From: Helicobacter sp. MIT 99-5507
Lineage (GTDB): Bacteria > Campylobacterota > Campylobacteria > Campylobacterales > Helicobacteraceae
Direction of reading: 5' to 3'
Length of the DNA: 64,000 bases
Assembly: GCF_003364295.1 (NCBI RefSeq)
Contig: NZ_NXLO01000001.1
Span: 1 to 64,000 of the forward strand
The position numbers were made by a program, and so were the translations under genes. Below the pieces are notes generated by a model, which did not search any database, was not told where the DNA came from, and saw only the letters and a list, made by a program, of their open reading frames with translations. Numbering within the stretch: position 1 is the first letter of the stretch; each line of letters begins with the position of its first letter. Positions 46,881-57,234 of the stretch are shown here, piece by piece.

Positions 46881-48746
46881 TTGGAAAATATTGATGTATT
46901 AGTAGTTGGTGGCGGTCATGCAGGTATTGAAGCAAGTTATGCTGCAGCAAAAATGGGACTTAGAGTTCATTTGCTTACGATTTTGGTAGAAAATATTGGT
47001 CTTGCAAGTTGCAATCCAGCAATAGGAGGGCTAGCTAAAGGGCATTTAGTCAAAGAAATCGATGCACTTGGTGGATTGATGGGAATAATCACAGATAATT
47101 GTGGGATTCAATATAGAATCTTAAATGCCTCAAAAGGCTATGCTGTGCGTGGAAGTAGAGCTCAAATTGATATGGATAGTTATAGAATCTATGCAAGAAA
47201 TGCTTTATTTAAAATAGAAAATTTGAGTATATCGCAAGAATTAGTAGAAGAATTGCTAATAGAATCTAATCAAATTTATGGCATAAAAACTAATATTGGT
47301 AAAATTTATAAAGCAAAGAAAGTGATTCTTACAACAGGAACTTTTTTAAATGGTGTTGTTCATATCGGCAAATCAATATCTAAAAATGGCAGGATAGGCG
47401 AGAGTAGTGCAATCAAATTAGGAGAGAATCTATCAAAACTTGGATTTGAAGTAGGTAGATTAAAAACAGGCACTTGCCCTAGAATAGATGGGAAAAGCAT
47501 TGATTTTTCAAATTTAGAGATTCATAATGGTGATTTTCCACCGCCAAATTTTAGTTTTAGGACATCAAAAGATTCTTTTAATCCTACACAATATCCTTGT
47601 TATATTACTTATACAAATAAACAAACACATAAAATAATAAGTGATAATTTTCATTTAGCACCACTTTTTAGTGGGCAAATAAGCGGTATTGGACCTAGAT
47701 ATTGTCCTAGTATTGAAGATAAAGTTTATAGATTTAGTTCAAAAGATAGGCATCAATTATTTTTAGAGCCACAAACAAAAGAATGTAGCGAATATTATGT
47801 AAATGGACTATCAACATCACTACCATTTGATATTCAAGAAAAAGTAATACACTCTATTAGTGGATTAGAAAATGCAAGGATTACAAGATATGGCTACGCA
47901 ATAGAATATGATTATGTAATGCCAACAGAGCTAAAACATACATTAGAGACTAAAAAGATTGCAAATCTATATTTTGCGGGACAAATAAATGGAACTACAG
48001 GATATGAAGAAGCAGCAGCACAAGGAATTATGGCAGGTATTAATGCGGCTTTGAGTATAAAAGGTGAGAGCGAATTTATCTTAAAACGAAGTGAAGGATA
48101 TATCGGTGTAATGATAGATGATTTGGTCACAAAAGGGACAGATGAACCATATAGAGTATTTACATCTAGGGCAGAATATAGACTTTTATTAAGAGAAGAT
48201 AATGCAACTTTTAGGCTTTCAAAATATGGATATAAATTTGGGTTATTAGATGATATTTCTAGTATTTTAAAAGATGAGAGTAATATAAAAAATGGTATTT
48301 TATTTTTAGAAAATAAAAATTATACACCAACAAAAGAATTTTTAAAATTTCTAGATAGTATAGATGAAATAAAAATTAATGATATAACAAATGGAATCCA
48401 GCTTGTAGCAAGAGATAGTTTTGATATAGAAAAATTAAAAAAGTTAGATTCTATGTTTTGTGATATGAGTGATATTGCACTAGAACAAATAAAAATAGAA
48501 TGCAAATATTATCACTACATAAAAAAGCAAAGTGCTGAAATCTCAAAACTAGATTCTACTCTTGATATAAAAATACCAGCTAATTTTATATTTGATGATA
48601 TTCCAGGGCTAAGCCTTGAGGTGGTTGAAAAACTAAACAAATTTAGACCAAATTCACTTAGAGAAGCTTCTCTTATTAGTGGTATTACGCCAGCTAGTAT
48701 AGATGTATTGCATTTGTATATTTATTTAAGAAGTCAAGGTAAATAA
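46881..48746 (+). CDS. mnmG: tRNA uridine 5-carboxymethylaminomethyl modification enzyme MnmG
   Basis: 621 aa from TTG 46881 with AAAGG eight bases upstream. With MnmE it modifies U34 of several tRNAs. FAD-binding [21 protein letters not shown], the [20 protein letters not shown] motif, the [12 protein letters not shown] segment and the [21 protein letters not shown] motif are all present. The C-terminal helical domain ends normally. An amino-acid permease gene starts four bases after it. Confidence 0.97.
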   Translation: MENIDVLVVGGGHAGIEASYAAAKMGLRVHLLTILVENIGLASCNPAIGGLAKGHLVKEIDALGGLMGIITDNCGIQYRILNASKGYAVRGSRAQIDMDSYRIYARNALFKIENLSISQELVEELLIESNQIYGIKTNIGKIYKAKKVILTTGTFLNGVVHIGKSISKNGRIGESSAIKLGENLSKLGFEVGRLKTGTCPRIDGKSIDFSNLEIHNGDFPPPNFSFRTSKDSFNPTQYPCYITYTNKQTHKIISDNFHLAPLFSGQISGIGPRYCPSIEDKVYRFSSKDRHQLFLEPQTKECSEYYVNGLSTSLPFDIQEKVIHSISGLENARITRYGYAIEYDYVMPTELKHTLETKKIANLYFAGQINGTTGYEEAAAQGIMAGINAALSIKGESEFILKRSEGYIGVMIDDLVTKGTDEPYRVFTSRAEYRLLLREDNATFRLSKYGYKFGLLDDISSILKDESNIKNGILFLENKNYTPTKEFLKFLDSIDEIKINDITNGIQLVARDSFDIEKLKKLDSMFCDMSDIALEQIKIECKYYHYIKKQSAEISKLDSTLDIKIPANFIFDDIPGLSLEVVEKLNKFRPNSLREASLISGITPASIDVLHLYIYLRSQGK

Positions 48747-48749
48747 ATA

Positions 48750-49400
48750 ATGGATTTTAATTTTATATATAGCAATATACATGTTTATTATGAAGCATTA
48801 TTATTAACATTAAAAATTTCATTTTTTGGAATCTTATTTTCAAGTATTATTGGGCTTTCTTTGGCGTTTATTTTGTATTTTAATATTAAAATTTTTAAAA
48901 CTATAGTTAATATTTATATTGAAATATCTAGGAATACGCCGCTGCTCATTCAGCTTGTATTTTTGTATTATGGATTGCCAAAGATTCTAGATTTTAAGCT
49001 TGAAGCAGATACTACAGCAATAATTGGGCTTACATTTCTTGGTGCTAGTTATATGTGTGAGACTTTTAGAAGTTCATTGCAAAGTATTGAAAAAATTCAA
49101 ATAGAATCTGCTCTAAGTCTTGGGCTAAATAAGATTGAGATAATGAAATATATTTTATTGCCACTTGCTTTTAGCATATCAATTCCTTCATTTAGCGCAA
49201 ATATTATATTTTTGATAAAAGAGACAAGTGTAGTAACAGTCATCGCATTGGCTGATTTGATGTATGTAACAAATAATATTATAGGGAATTATTATAAGAC
49301 TAATGAAGCATTATTTTTATTGGTTAGTGCGTATTTGGTAGTTTTACTTCCTATATCATTGTTTTTTTCATATTTAGAAAAAAGGCTTAGATATGTTTGA
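48750..49400 (+). CDS. Amino-acid ABC transporter permease 1 (HisM/GlnP family)
   Basis: 216 aa with five hydrophobic segments. The family stretch EISRNTPLLIQLVFLYYGLP and the EAA loop ESALSLGLNKIEIMKYILLPLAF that contacts the ATPase are clear. It imports a polar amino acid across the inner membrane together with the next two genes. It overlaps permease 2 by eight bases. No periplasmic binding protein gene is present nearby, so the substrate cannot be read; the asparaginase gene that follows hints at Asn/Asp/Gln. Confidence 0.9.
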   Translation: MDFNFIYSNIHVYYEALLLTLKISFFGILFSSIIGLSLAFILYFNIKIFKTIVNIYIEISRNTPLLIQLVFLYYGLPKILDFKLEADTTAIIGLTFLGASYMCETFRSSLQSIEKIQIESALSLGLNKIEIMKYILLPLAFSISIPSFSANIIFLIKETSVVTVIALADLMYVTNNIIGNYYKTNEALFLLVSAYLVVLLPISLFFSYLEKRLRYV

Positions 49401-50058
49401 GATTTTAAATGATGGAGCTAATCTAAGTAGAATCCTAACAGGATTAGGCATAACGATAAAAATCGCATTTATCTCTATCTTTTTTTCTATGATTTTTGGA
49501 ATTATTTTTGGCGTGCTTATGGTATCAAAAAATATCATTCTTTCTTTGTTTTTTAGATTCTATCTTGAGTTTATTAGGATTATGCCACCAATTGTTTTAT
49601 TGTTTTTAGTTTTCTTTGGTTTGCCACAAATTAGTAGTATTAGCTTAGATTCTACTACAAGTGCTATTATAGTTTTTGTTCTTTGGGGTAGCATTGAGAT
49701 GGCAGATTTGGTGCGTGGGGCGATACTCTCTCTCCCAAAACATCAAGTAGAATCTTCACTTGCACTTGGTATGAGTCCATTGATGATAAGCAGATATATA
49801 ATCCTTCCTCAAGTTTTTATAAGATTATTGCCACTTGCTATAAATCTATCAAGTAGAATTATAAAGACTACTTCTATAGCTCCATTAATTGGTGTTGTAG
49901 AGGTATTAAAAACAGGGCAGCAAATAATAGAATATTCCATACTAAAGATTCCAGATGCACCATTTTGGATTTATGGGCTTATTTTTATTTTGTATTTTAT
50001 TATTTGTTATCCATTATCATGGCTTAGCTCGTATTTAGAGAAAAAATATCAATATTAG
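49393..50058 (+). CDS. Amino-acid ABC transporter permease 2
   Basis: 221 aa, paralogous to permease 1. EFIRIMPPIVLLFLVFFGLP and the EAA loop ESSLALGMSPLMISRYIILPQVF mark the family, with five hydrophobic segments. The pair likely forms a heterodimeric channel. Starts within the end of permease 1 and ends 12 bases before the ATPase gene, so it is one operon. Confidence 0.9.
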   Translation: MFEILNDGANLSRILTGLGITIKIAFISIFFSMIFGIIFGVLMVSKNIILSLFFRFYLEFIRIMPPIVLLFLVFFGLPQISSISLDSTTSAIIVFVLWGSIEMADLVRGAILSLPKHQVESSLALGMSPLMISRYIILPQVFIRLLPLAINLSSRIIKTTSIAPLIGVVEVLKTGQQIIEYSILKIPDAPFWIYGLIFILYFIICYPLSWLSSYLEKKYQY

Positions 50059-50070
50059 TTTGGAGTTGCA

Positions 50071-50802
50071 ATGAGTTTATTGGAAATTAAAAATTTAGTA
50101 AAAAAATATGATGATCACTTAGTTTTAAATAATATAAGTTTTAATGTAAATAAAAGTGATGTGATTGTAATTTTAGGCGCTAGTGGCTGTGGTAAAAGCA
50201 CGCTTCTTAGATGTATAAATGGATTAGAATCTACAAATAGTGGCGAGATAATCTTTAATGGAAAGATTATAAATAATCAAACAACAAATTGGACTTTTGT
50301 GCGACAAAAAATCGGCATGGTTTTTCAAAGCTATGAGTTATTCCCACATATGAGTGTGATTGATAATATCACCTTAGCACCGCTAAAAGTCCAAAAAAGA
50401 CAAAAAGATGAAGTGCTAGATAAAGCATTTAGTTTATTAAAACGATTTAATTTAATAGATAAAAAAGATTCTATGCCAAAATCTCTTAGCGGTGGGCAAA
50501 AACAAAGAGTTGCAATCATTCGTGCATTGTGTATGAATCCAGAAATATTACTATTTGATGAGGTTACTGCATCACTTGATCCAGAGATGGCGTATGAGGT
50601 ATCAAGCGTTATTTTGGAGCTTGCAAAAGACGGAATGACTATGATTATAGTTACACATGAAATGAAATTTGCTAGAAAAATTGCAAGTGAGATTATATTT
50701 TTTGATAATGGAATTATTGCAGAAAAATCAAATCCAAATGATTTTTTTAATAATCCAAAAACAACTCGTGCAAAGAAATTTTTAAGTATTTTTAATATGT
50801 AG
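50071..50802 (+). CDS. Amino-acid ABC transporter ATPase (GlnQ/PEB1C family)
   Basis: 243 aa. Walker A LGASGCGKSTLLR, Q-loop IGMVFQSYELFPHMSV, signature LSGGQKQRVAIIRAL, Walker B ILLFDEVTASLDPE and H-loop VTHEMKFA. This is the typical polar amino-acid uptake ATPase; it energises the two permeases just upstream. TTGGAG precedes ATG 50071. Intact. Confidence 0.93.
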   Translation: MSLLEIKNLVKKYDDHLVLNNISFNVNKSDVIVILGASGCGKSTLLRCINGLESTNSGEIIFNGKIINNQTTNWTFVRQKIGMVFQSYELFPHMSVIDNITLAPLKVQKRQKDEVLDKAFSLLKRFNLIDKKDSMPKSLSGGQKQRVAIIRALCMNPEILLFDEVTASLDPEMAYEVSSVILELAKDGMTMIIVTHEMKFARKIASEIIFFDNGIIAEKSNPNDFFNNPKTTRAKKFLSIFNM

Positions 50803-50867
50803 CAAAATTTTATATTTTGTTACAATACATACATTTTGCCATGCAATTTTTTATATAAGGTTTGTTT

Positions 50868-51842
50868 TTGTTTAGGATATTAATAATTAGCCTTGGTGGA
50901 ACTATAGGTATGAATAGGGATAATGTATTCAAAGCTGGAATCCCGCATAATGATGCAGATACATTTATCACTAGATTAAATGAGCTAAATCATATAGATT
51001 TAAATATCAAACTAGAATCTAAGAGTTTTTGTAATTTGCCAAGTGGAAGTTTGGATTTTAAGATTCTAAGTGAAGTGTTAGAATATGCAAAAAATAGCAT
51101 TGATAATGGAGTAAACTCCATCATCATTACGCAAGGAACAGATACGATAGAAGAGAGCAGTTTCTTTTTTAATCTTTTTTGGGATAGAAAAGAGAGTGTG
51201 ATTTTTTGTGGTGCTATGCGAATGGATGGAGAATTTGCATATGATGGATTGTGGAATCTAAACTCAAGCATTCTACTTGCTTGCAATCCAAATAGTATAA
51301 ATAGAGGGGTTTTAGTCGTATCTGGGGATAGAATCTTTTCTGCAAATTGGATAAAAAAGGTTTATTCTACTTTTATTGATGCATTTGATGGATTACATTT
51401 AGAGGGAGTTGTATTGGAAAATAAACCTATGTTTTTTGCAAATCCACTAAAAAGAATCACATATAAATTACCAAAAAATGATAAGAAAATTTTATTTTTA
51501 GAGCAGAATCTAAGTGAAAATAATGAGATTTTAAATATGTGGGAAAATTTTGATGGTATTGTGATAAATGGCTTTGGCTCTGGGCATGTTAGTGCAAAAA
51601 GCATGGATTTGATAAGAAAAGTAAAGATTCCAATCATAGTCACTTCAAGAGTTGTTTTTGGATTTTGCACAAAAGAAACATATGGATACAATGGAAGTGA
51701 GATTGATTTGCAAAATAGCGGAGTGATAATAAATAGAATCTTAGATTCTAAAAAAGCTAGAATCTTATTTTGGTGTATTTTAGGAAATAACTTAGATTTG
51801 AGCGAATTTGAAAGATTTGAAAATAGCCTTATTTTAAGCTAA
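50868..51842 (+). CDS. L-asparaginase family protein
   Basis: 324 aa from TTG 50868, which has AAGG seven bases upstream; an in-frame TTG at 50862 is too close to it. Two active-site threonine regions are seen: LIISLGGTIGM at the start and IITQGTDTIEESSFFF near residue 88, plus AMRMDGEFAYDGLWNL. It hydrolyses asparagine (perhaps glutamine) to acid and ammonia. No signal peptide, so probably cytoplasmic. It follows the amino-acid importer operon, which suggests catabolism of an imported amide. Confidence 0.87.
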   Translation: MFRILIISLGGTIGMNRDNVFKAGIPHNDADTFITRLNELNHIDLNIKLESKSFCNLPSGSLDFKILSEVLEYAKNSIDNGVNSIIITQGTDTIEESSFFFNLFWDRKESVIFCGAMRMDGEFAYDGLWNLNSSILLACNPNSINRGVLVVSGDRIFSANWIKKVYSTFIDAFDGLHLEGVVLENKPMFFANPLKRITYKLPKNDKKILFLEQNLSENNEILNMWENFDGIVINGFGSGHVSAKSMDLIRKVKIPIIVTSRVVFGFCTKETYGYNGSEIDLQNSGVIINRILDSKKARILFWCILGNNLDLSEFERFENSLILS

Positions 51843-51900
51843 TGTTTGTTTTTGGATAGAATCTAAAAATATTTAAAAGATTTAATTTGTAGGAGAAATA

Positions 51901-52932
51901 ATGATTTTTATTGATGCATGTAAAAGAAAAGAGACACCATATACTCCAATTTGGCTTATGAGGCAAGCTGGACGATATCTAAGCGAATATAAAGAAGTGC
52001 GTGCAAAAGTCGGTGATTTTTTAGATTTGTGTAGAAATGTAGAATTTGCAAGCAAAGTAACGCTTCAGCCTATTGATATTTTGGATTGCGATGCAGCAAT
52101 TTTATTTAGTGATATTTTAGTTGTTCCACTTGAAATGGGCTTAGGGCTTGATTTTGTAAAAAATGAAGGTCCAAAATTTAGACAATGTATAAGAAATGAA
52201 AATGATATGAAAATATTACAAAATGAGGCATATAAAAAGCTTTCATATGTATATGATACGATTTCTTTAACTAGGTCAAAATTATCTAAAGATAAGGCAC
52301 TTATTGGATTTTGTGGTGCACCTTGGACGCTTGCTACATATATGATTGAAGGTCAAGGTAGCAAAACTTATACACATTCTAAAAAAATGCTATATTCAAA
52401 TCCAAATCTATTACATAAAATCTTACAATCCCTAAGTGATGAATTAAAATTATATTTAGAATCTCAAATCAAAGCTGGTGTAAATGCTGTGATGATATTT
52501 GATTCATGGGCTGGAGCATTAGAGAGGGATGCATATTTTGCTTTTGGTTTTAAATATATAAATGATATTGCAAAATATATAAAATCAAAATATCCACAGA
52601 TTCCAATTATTGTATTTCCAAAGGGTGTTGGTGGATTTTTAGGTGCATTTAAAAATATAGAAACTAATTTTGATGTATTTGGTATTGATTGGGGTATTGA
52701 TTTAGAATATGCTAAAAATATTTTAGGACAAAATTTTGTATTACAAGGGAATCTAGAGCCTTGTAGAATCTATGATTTTGATGCGATGGAGTGTGGGGTA
52801 GATAATATAATAAAAATTATGGGCAAACAAAGCGGACATATTTTTAATCTTGGGCATGGAATGCTTCCTGATTTACCAAGAGAAAATGCTATAAAATTAA
52901 TTCAAATGGTAAGAGAAAAATCAAAACGATAA
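51901..52932 (+). CDS. hemE: Uroporphyrinogen decarboxylase
   Basis: 343 aa. Heme pathway enzyme converting uroporphyrinogen III to coproporphyrinogen III. The invariant [19 protein letters not shown] start, the [13 protein letters not shown] strand, [15 protein letters not shown] and FDSWAGAL motifs and the C-terminal [10 protein letters not shown] are all in place. TAGGAG precedes the ATG. Complete and ordinary. Confidence 0.98.
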   Translation: MIFIDACKRKETPYTPIWLMRQAGRYLSEYKEVRAKVGDFLDLCRNVEFASKVTLQPIDILDCDAAILFSDILVVPLEMGLGLDFVKNEGPKFRQCIRNENDMKILQNEAYKKLSYVYDTISLTRSKLSKDKALIGFCGAPWTLATYMIEGQGSKTYTHSKKMLYSNPNLLHKILQSLSDELKLYLESQIKAGVNAVMIFDSWAGALERDAYFAFGFKYINDIAKYIKSKYPQIPIIVFPKGVGGFLGAFKNIETNFDVFGIDWGIDLEYAKNILGQNFVLQGNLEPCRIYDFDAMECGVDNIIKIMGKQSGHIFNLGHGMLPDLPRENAIKLIQMVREKSKR

Positions 52933-52981
52933 ATGGAATGTATTTTGCTTTGCTAAATTAAAGTCCAAAAATAGGATTAAT

Positions 52982-53269
52982 ATGCAAATAAATACAGCAA
53001 TCTATGATAAACCTGTGCAAAATATCAATTCAAATTCTGATGATATAAAGCTAAGAGAACAAACAGATTCATTTGAAGCATTGATATTAAAAATAGTGCT
53101 TGATACATCACTAAATATGGAAAATCATCTATATCCAAAAGAAGCAGGAAATGAAATATATCAATCAATGTATAAAGATAGCATTTCACAAAGTTTAAGC
53201 GGCTCTTTTGGGTATAGTGATTTATTGTTTAATTATTTAAAAGAATTGCAAGAAAATCAAAAAGACTAA
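52982..53269 (+). CDS. FlgJ N-terminal-type rod protein
   Basis: 95 aa. The segment [45 protein letters not shown] matches the rod-binding domain of FlgJ (Pfam rod-binding) without the muramidase half, as is usual in Campylobacterota. It likely caps or assembles the flagellar rod in the periplasm. The FlgS kinase gene starts seven bases later. AGGATTAATATG provides the start context. Confidence 0.82.
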   Translation: MQINTAIYDKPVQNINSNSDDIKLREQTDSFEALILKIVLDTSLNMENHLYPKEAGNEIYQSMYKDSISQSLSGSFGYSDLLFNYLKELQENQKD

Positions 53270-53275
53270 AATATT

Positions 53276-54298
53276 ATGGATAGCTTTGAAGATATTTTTA
53301 AATCTATTTCATCAAATATACATACAAAAGACCAAAAAGAACATATACTAAGTATTTTAGATGAATTTATCAATCAAACTTACAAAGCAGAAAAAGAATT
53401 TAATGATCTAAAAGAAGTCTTTAGCTTAGTATTAGAATCTATTCCAAATCCAATATGGGTGATAAATGAAGATAACAGCTATTTTTACTATAACTCATAT
53501 GCAAAAAAAATTGATGATATATTAAAAAAATATCCACAAGAATTAAATGAATGTGAGATTCTATTTGAAAAAGAATATTATCTCATGCAAAGAAGCAAAA
53601 AACACAACAAAACACTAATCACAGCTACAAATATAACAAATGAAAAAAGAAAAGAGCGACTTGCTTCAATGGGGCAAATATCAGCTCATCTTGCGCATGA
53701 GATTAGAAATCCAATAGGTGCTATTGCTTTGATGCTCTCAAGTTTATCTAAAAATATAGATTCTAAACATAGTATATATATTTTAGAGATGAAAAAAGCA
53801 CTATGGAGGGTAGAGCGGCTTATAAATACTACATTATTATTTTGTAAAGGTGTAAAAGCTATAAGTCAAAAATATGATAGCTCTCTTATAAAATCTAATA
53901 TTGAAGATTCTGTAGTTTATTTTGAATATAGCAAAAATATCGATTTTATCTATGATATAAGAGTAGATAGTATTTGGTGTGATTTGGAACTATTAGAATT
54001 ATTATTGCAGAATCTAATATCAAATGCGATTGAAGCGATAGAAGAATGCGATGAAATAGAAAATGGCATCATAAAAATAGAATTTTTCATAAAAGATAAT
54101 AAACAGATTCTAAAAGTATATGACAATGGAGTATTAGCAAGCGATATTGATAATCTCTTTGAGGCATTTAAAACTACAAAGATTAAAGGAAATGGCTTAG
54201 GTTTGGCATTTTGTAAGCAAATTGCGGAAGCCCACAATGGAATTATTACCTATAATGATAAAGGTAAAAAGTATTTTTTAGTTTCACTAGGTTTATAG
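53276..54298 (+). CDS. flgS: Flagellar sensor kinase FlgS
   Basis: 340 aa, cytoplasmic (no membrane segment). A helical N-terminus and a PAS-like region (SIPNPIWVINEDNSYFYYN, residues ~57-75) precede the HisKA H-box SAHLAHEIRNPIGAI (His near 140) and the HATPase with NLISNAIEAIEE and GNGLGLAFCKQIAEAHNG. FlgS phosphorylates FlgR to turn on sigma-54 rod/hook genes. Its partner flgR lies 3 kb downstream and is frameshifted in this sequence. Confidence 0.92.
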   Translation: MDSFEDIFKSISSNIHTKDQKEHILSILDEFINQTYKAEKEFNDLKEVFSLVLESIPNPIWVINEDNSYFYYNSYAKKIDDILKKYPQELNECEILFEKEYYLMQRSKKHNKTLITATNITNEKRKERLASMGQISAHLAHEIRNPIGAIALMLSSLSKNIDSKHSIYILEMKKALWRVERLINTTLLFCKGVKAISQKYDSSLIKSNIEDSVVYFEYSKNIDFIYDIRVDSIWCDLELLELLLQNLISNAIEAIEECDEIENGIIKIEFFIKDNKQILKVYDNGVLASDIDNLFEAFKTTKIKGNGLGLAFCKQIAEAHNGIITYNDKGKKYFLVSLGL

Positions 54299-54368
54299 TT
54301 TTGCTTATTTTTAGATTTTTTAAAGTAGAATCTTAGCCTTAAAATTAGAAGATTTATAGAGGAAATTA

Positions 54369-56846
54369 ATGGATGATTTGATAAGTAATACTGATATTAT
54401 TGATGTTAGTATTGAGGATTCTATAACTGAGAGTTATCTTGATTATTCAATGAGTGTTATTGTAGGGCGAGCATTACCAGATGCAAAAGATGGATTAAAA
54501 CCCGTTCATCGTAGAATCTTATATGCAATGCACGAACTTGGAGTTACTTCAAATACCGCATACAAAAAATCCGCAAGAATTGTTGGTGATGTAATAGGTA
54601 AATATCACCCGCATGGTGATATAGCTGTTTATGATGCATTAGTTAGAATGGCTCAAGATTTTTCTATGAGATTAGAATTAGTCGATGGTCAAGGAAACTT
54701 TGGTAGCATTGATGGTGATAGTGCTGCTGCTATGAGATATACAGAAGCTAGAATGACTAAAGCTAGTGAAGAAATAATGAGGGATATAGAAAAAGATACG
54801 GTTGATTTTGTCCCAAATTATGATGATACTCTCAAAGAACCAGATGTTATGCCAACTAGAATCCCAAACTTGCTTATCAATGGCTCAAGTGGTATTGCTG
54901 TTGGTATGGCTACAAATATTCCACCTCATAGGATTGATGAAGTAATTGATGCTTTGATTTATCTAATAGATAATAATAAAGCAGAACTTAGCAAAATAAT
55001 GGATTTTATAAAAGGTCCAGATTTTCCAACAGGTGGAATTATATTTGGCAAAAGTGGCATTATTGAAGCTTATAGTAATGGAAAAGGAAAGATTAGGATT
55101 CGTGCAAAAACACATGTCGAAAAAACAAAGCAAAGAGATGTGATTGTCATTGATGAAGTGCCATATCAAGTAAATAAAGCAAAATTAGTAGAGCAAATAA
55201 GCCAACTTGCAAAAGGCAAGATAGTTGATGGAATCTATGAAGTAAGAGATGAGAGCGATAGAGATGGTATTAGGGTCGTAATAGAGTTAAAAAAAGATGC
55301 TATGAGCGAGATTGTATTAAATCATCTTTTCAAAACAACTACGATGGAAGTTACTTTTGGAATAATCCTGCTTGCTATAAACAATAAAGAGCCAAAAATA
55401 TTTACATTGCTTGAATTGTTGCATTTATTTTTAAATCATAGAAGAACAATTGTAATTAGACGAAGTTTGTTTGAGCTTGAAAAGGCAAGAGCAAGAGCAC
55501 ATATTTTAGAGGGTTTAAAAATCGCACTTGATAATATTGATGAAGTAATTAGTTTAATTAGAAATTCAAAAGATACACAAGTTGCAAAAGATGAATTAAT
55601 AGAGCGATTTTCTTTAAGTGAGATTCAAGCAAAAGCGATCTTAGAGATGAGATTGCAAAGACTAACAGGTTTAGAGAGAGATAAAATCGATGAAGAATAT
55701 AAACAATTATTAGAAGAAATAGAAAGGCTTAGTGCTATATTAAAAAGCCAAGATAAATTAAATGAAATAATAAAAGAAGAATTAATTGCTATAAAAGATA
55801 AATTTAGCAGCCAAAGAAGAACACAAATAGAAGATGATTATGACTCTATTGACGCAGAAGATCTAATCCCAAATGAGAGTGTAGTAGTAACAATGAGTCA
55901 TAGAGGTTATGTAAAAAGAGTGCAACTAAAAACATATGAAAAACAAAATAGAGGTGGAAAAGGAAAGATTAGCGGAAATACTCATGATGATGATTTCATA
56001 GAATCTTTCTTTGTTGCTGATACACACGATACGATAATGTTTATTACAAATAATGGACAGCTATATTGGCTAAAAGTTTATAAGATTCCAGAGGCAAGCA
56101 GAACAGCTATAGGAAAAGCAGTAGTAAATCTAATCAATAAAGAGCAAAATGAAAAAATTATGGCAACCATCACTACTAAAGATTTTAATGATGATAAATC
56201 TTTGGTATTTTTTACAAAAAAAGGTATTGTAAAAAGAACAAAACTAAGTGAATACAAAAATATTAGACAAAATGGTATTCGTGCAATCAACCTTGATGAT
56301 GGTGATGAGTTAATAAGTGTGCATATTGCTACACCAAGCACACAAAGTGTATTGATTGCTACATATAATGGAATTGCAATAAGATTCCCTCTTAGTGATT
56401 TAAGAGAGATAGGAAGAGTAAGTAGAGGTGTTACAGGTATCAAATTTAAAATCAAAAATGATTTTGTAGTCGGTGCTGTGATGATTGAAGATGATGAAGA
56501 TAAGTTATTTAGCTTAAGTGAGCTTGGTGTAGGCAAGCAAACTCTAGCTAAAGAATATAGACTTCAAAGTCGTGGCGGAAAAGGTATCATTGCTATGAAG
56601 CTTACATCAAAAACAGGAAATATGGTAAATGTATTGAATTTTAATAATGCAGGACTTGATTTGATGGTTTTAACTGGAAGTGGAAAAATGATAAGAGTAG
56701 ATACTGATAAGATTCGTGATACAAGTAGAAATACAAGTGGTGTGAAGTTTATTACTCTAAATGATAAAGATAAAGTTGTGCATTTATCGCAATGTCCAAA
56801 AGAAGAAAAGGATTTGCAAGATTTAGCAGATGAGAATAATATTTAA
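54369..56846 (+). CDS. gyrA: DNA gyrase subunit A
   Basis: 825 aa. Breakage-reunion domain with the quinolone-resistance region: [33 protein letters not shown], catalytic Tyr in [12 protein letters not shown], and the C-terminal beta-pinwheel with the GyrA box region [15 protein letters not shown] residues read G-D-I-A-V-Y-D, with Ile where E. coli has Ser83; in this phylum a non-Ser residue at that position (Thr in C. jejuni, Asn in H. pylori) is common. The downstream small gene overlaps its end by 17 bases. Confidence 0.98.
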   Translation: MDDLISNTDIIDVSIEDSITESYLDYSMSVIVGRALPDAKDGLKPVHRRILYAMHELGVTSNTAYKKSARIVGDVIGKYHPHGDIAVYDALVRMAQDFSMRLELVDGQGNFGSIDGDSAAAMRYTEARMTKASEEIMRDIEKDTVDFVPNYDDTLKEPDVMPTRIPNLLINGSSGIAVGMATNIPPHRIDEVIDALIYLIDNNKAELSKIMDFIKGPDFPTGGIIFGKSGIIEAYSNGKGKIRIRAKTHVEKTKQRDVIVIDEVPYQVNKAKLVEQISQLAKGKIVDGIYEVRDESDRDGIRVVIELKKDAMSEIVLNHLFKTTTMEVTFGIILLAINNKEPKIFTLLELLHLFLNHRRTIVIRRSLFELEKARARAHILEGLKIALDNIDEVISLIRNSKDTQVAKDELIERFSLSEIQAKAILEMRLQRLTGLERDKIDEEYKQLLEEIERLSAILKSQDKLNEIIKEELIAIKDKFSSQRRTQIEDDYDSIDAEDLIPNESVVVTMSHRGYVKRVQLKTYEKQNRGGKGKISGNTHDDDFIESFFVADTHDTIMFITNNGQLYWLKVYKIPEASRTAIGKAVVNLINKEQNEKIMATITTKDFNDDKSLVFFTKKGIVKRTKLSEYKNIRQNGIRAINLDDGDELISVHIATPSTQSVLIATYNGIAIRFPLSDLREIGRVSRGVTGIKFKIKNDFVVGAVMIEDDEDKLFSLSELGVGKQTLAKEYRLQSRGGKGIIAMKLTSKTGNMVNVLNFNNAGLDLMVLTGSGKMIRVDTDKIRDTSRNTSGVKFITLNDKDKVVHLSQCPKEEKDLQDLADENNI

Positions 56847-57234
56847 GCTATTGTTATTAGTAGCAATAGCACAAAGTAATGATGAGTTTATCGTATCATA
56901 TAAAGCAATTATAAAAAATCAAATATTATTTGGAGAAGAATACAATGTAGTAAAATCACTTACAATAAGTGATAAATATACCATTGTTGGTAGATGTGAT
57001 TTTATCCCAGATGAAATAGAAGCAGAATCTAATTTAATAGAGATTCTAAGAAATAATAAGGAAATGGTGCTTGATTGCTTGCATAAAAATATTAGTGCAA
57101 AAATAAGTGATAATGTAAAATTTATCGATAATGCAATAAATTTTAAAACAAAATTTGAGTTTAAACCTCATAGAATCTTAGCTTTTTTTGATGGAAACAA
57201 AGTAGATATAAAATTTATAGAGAAATTAAAATGA
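56830..57234 (+). CDS. Small secreted protein between gyrA and flgR (HP0702-like position)
   Basis: 134 aa with a signal peptide ([16 protein letters not shown]). The rest is a basic/acidic beta-rich domain with two cysteines (GRCDF and LDCLH). I recognise no family motif. A small gene also sits between gyrA and flgR in H. pylori (HP0702), and C. jejuni has flgP/flgQ motility genes at this spot, so a periplasmic motility role is possible but unproven. It overlaps gyrA by 17 bases and flgR by four. Confidence 0.75.
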   Translation: MRIIFKLLLLVAIAQSNDEFIVSYKAIIKNQILFGEEYNVVKSLTISDKYTIVGRCDFIPDEIEAESNLIEILRNNKEMVLDCLHKNISAKISDNVKFIDNAINFKTKFEFKPHRILAFFDGNKVDIKFIEKLK

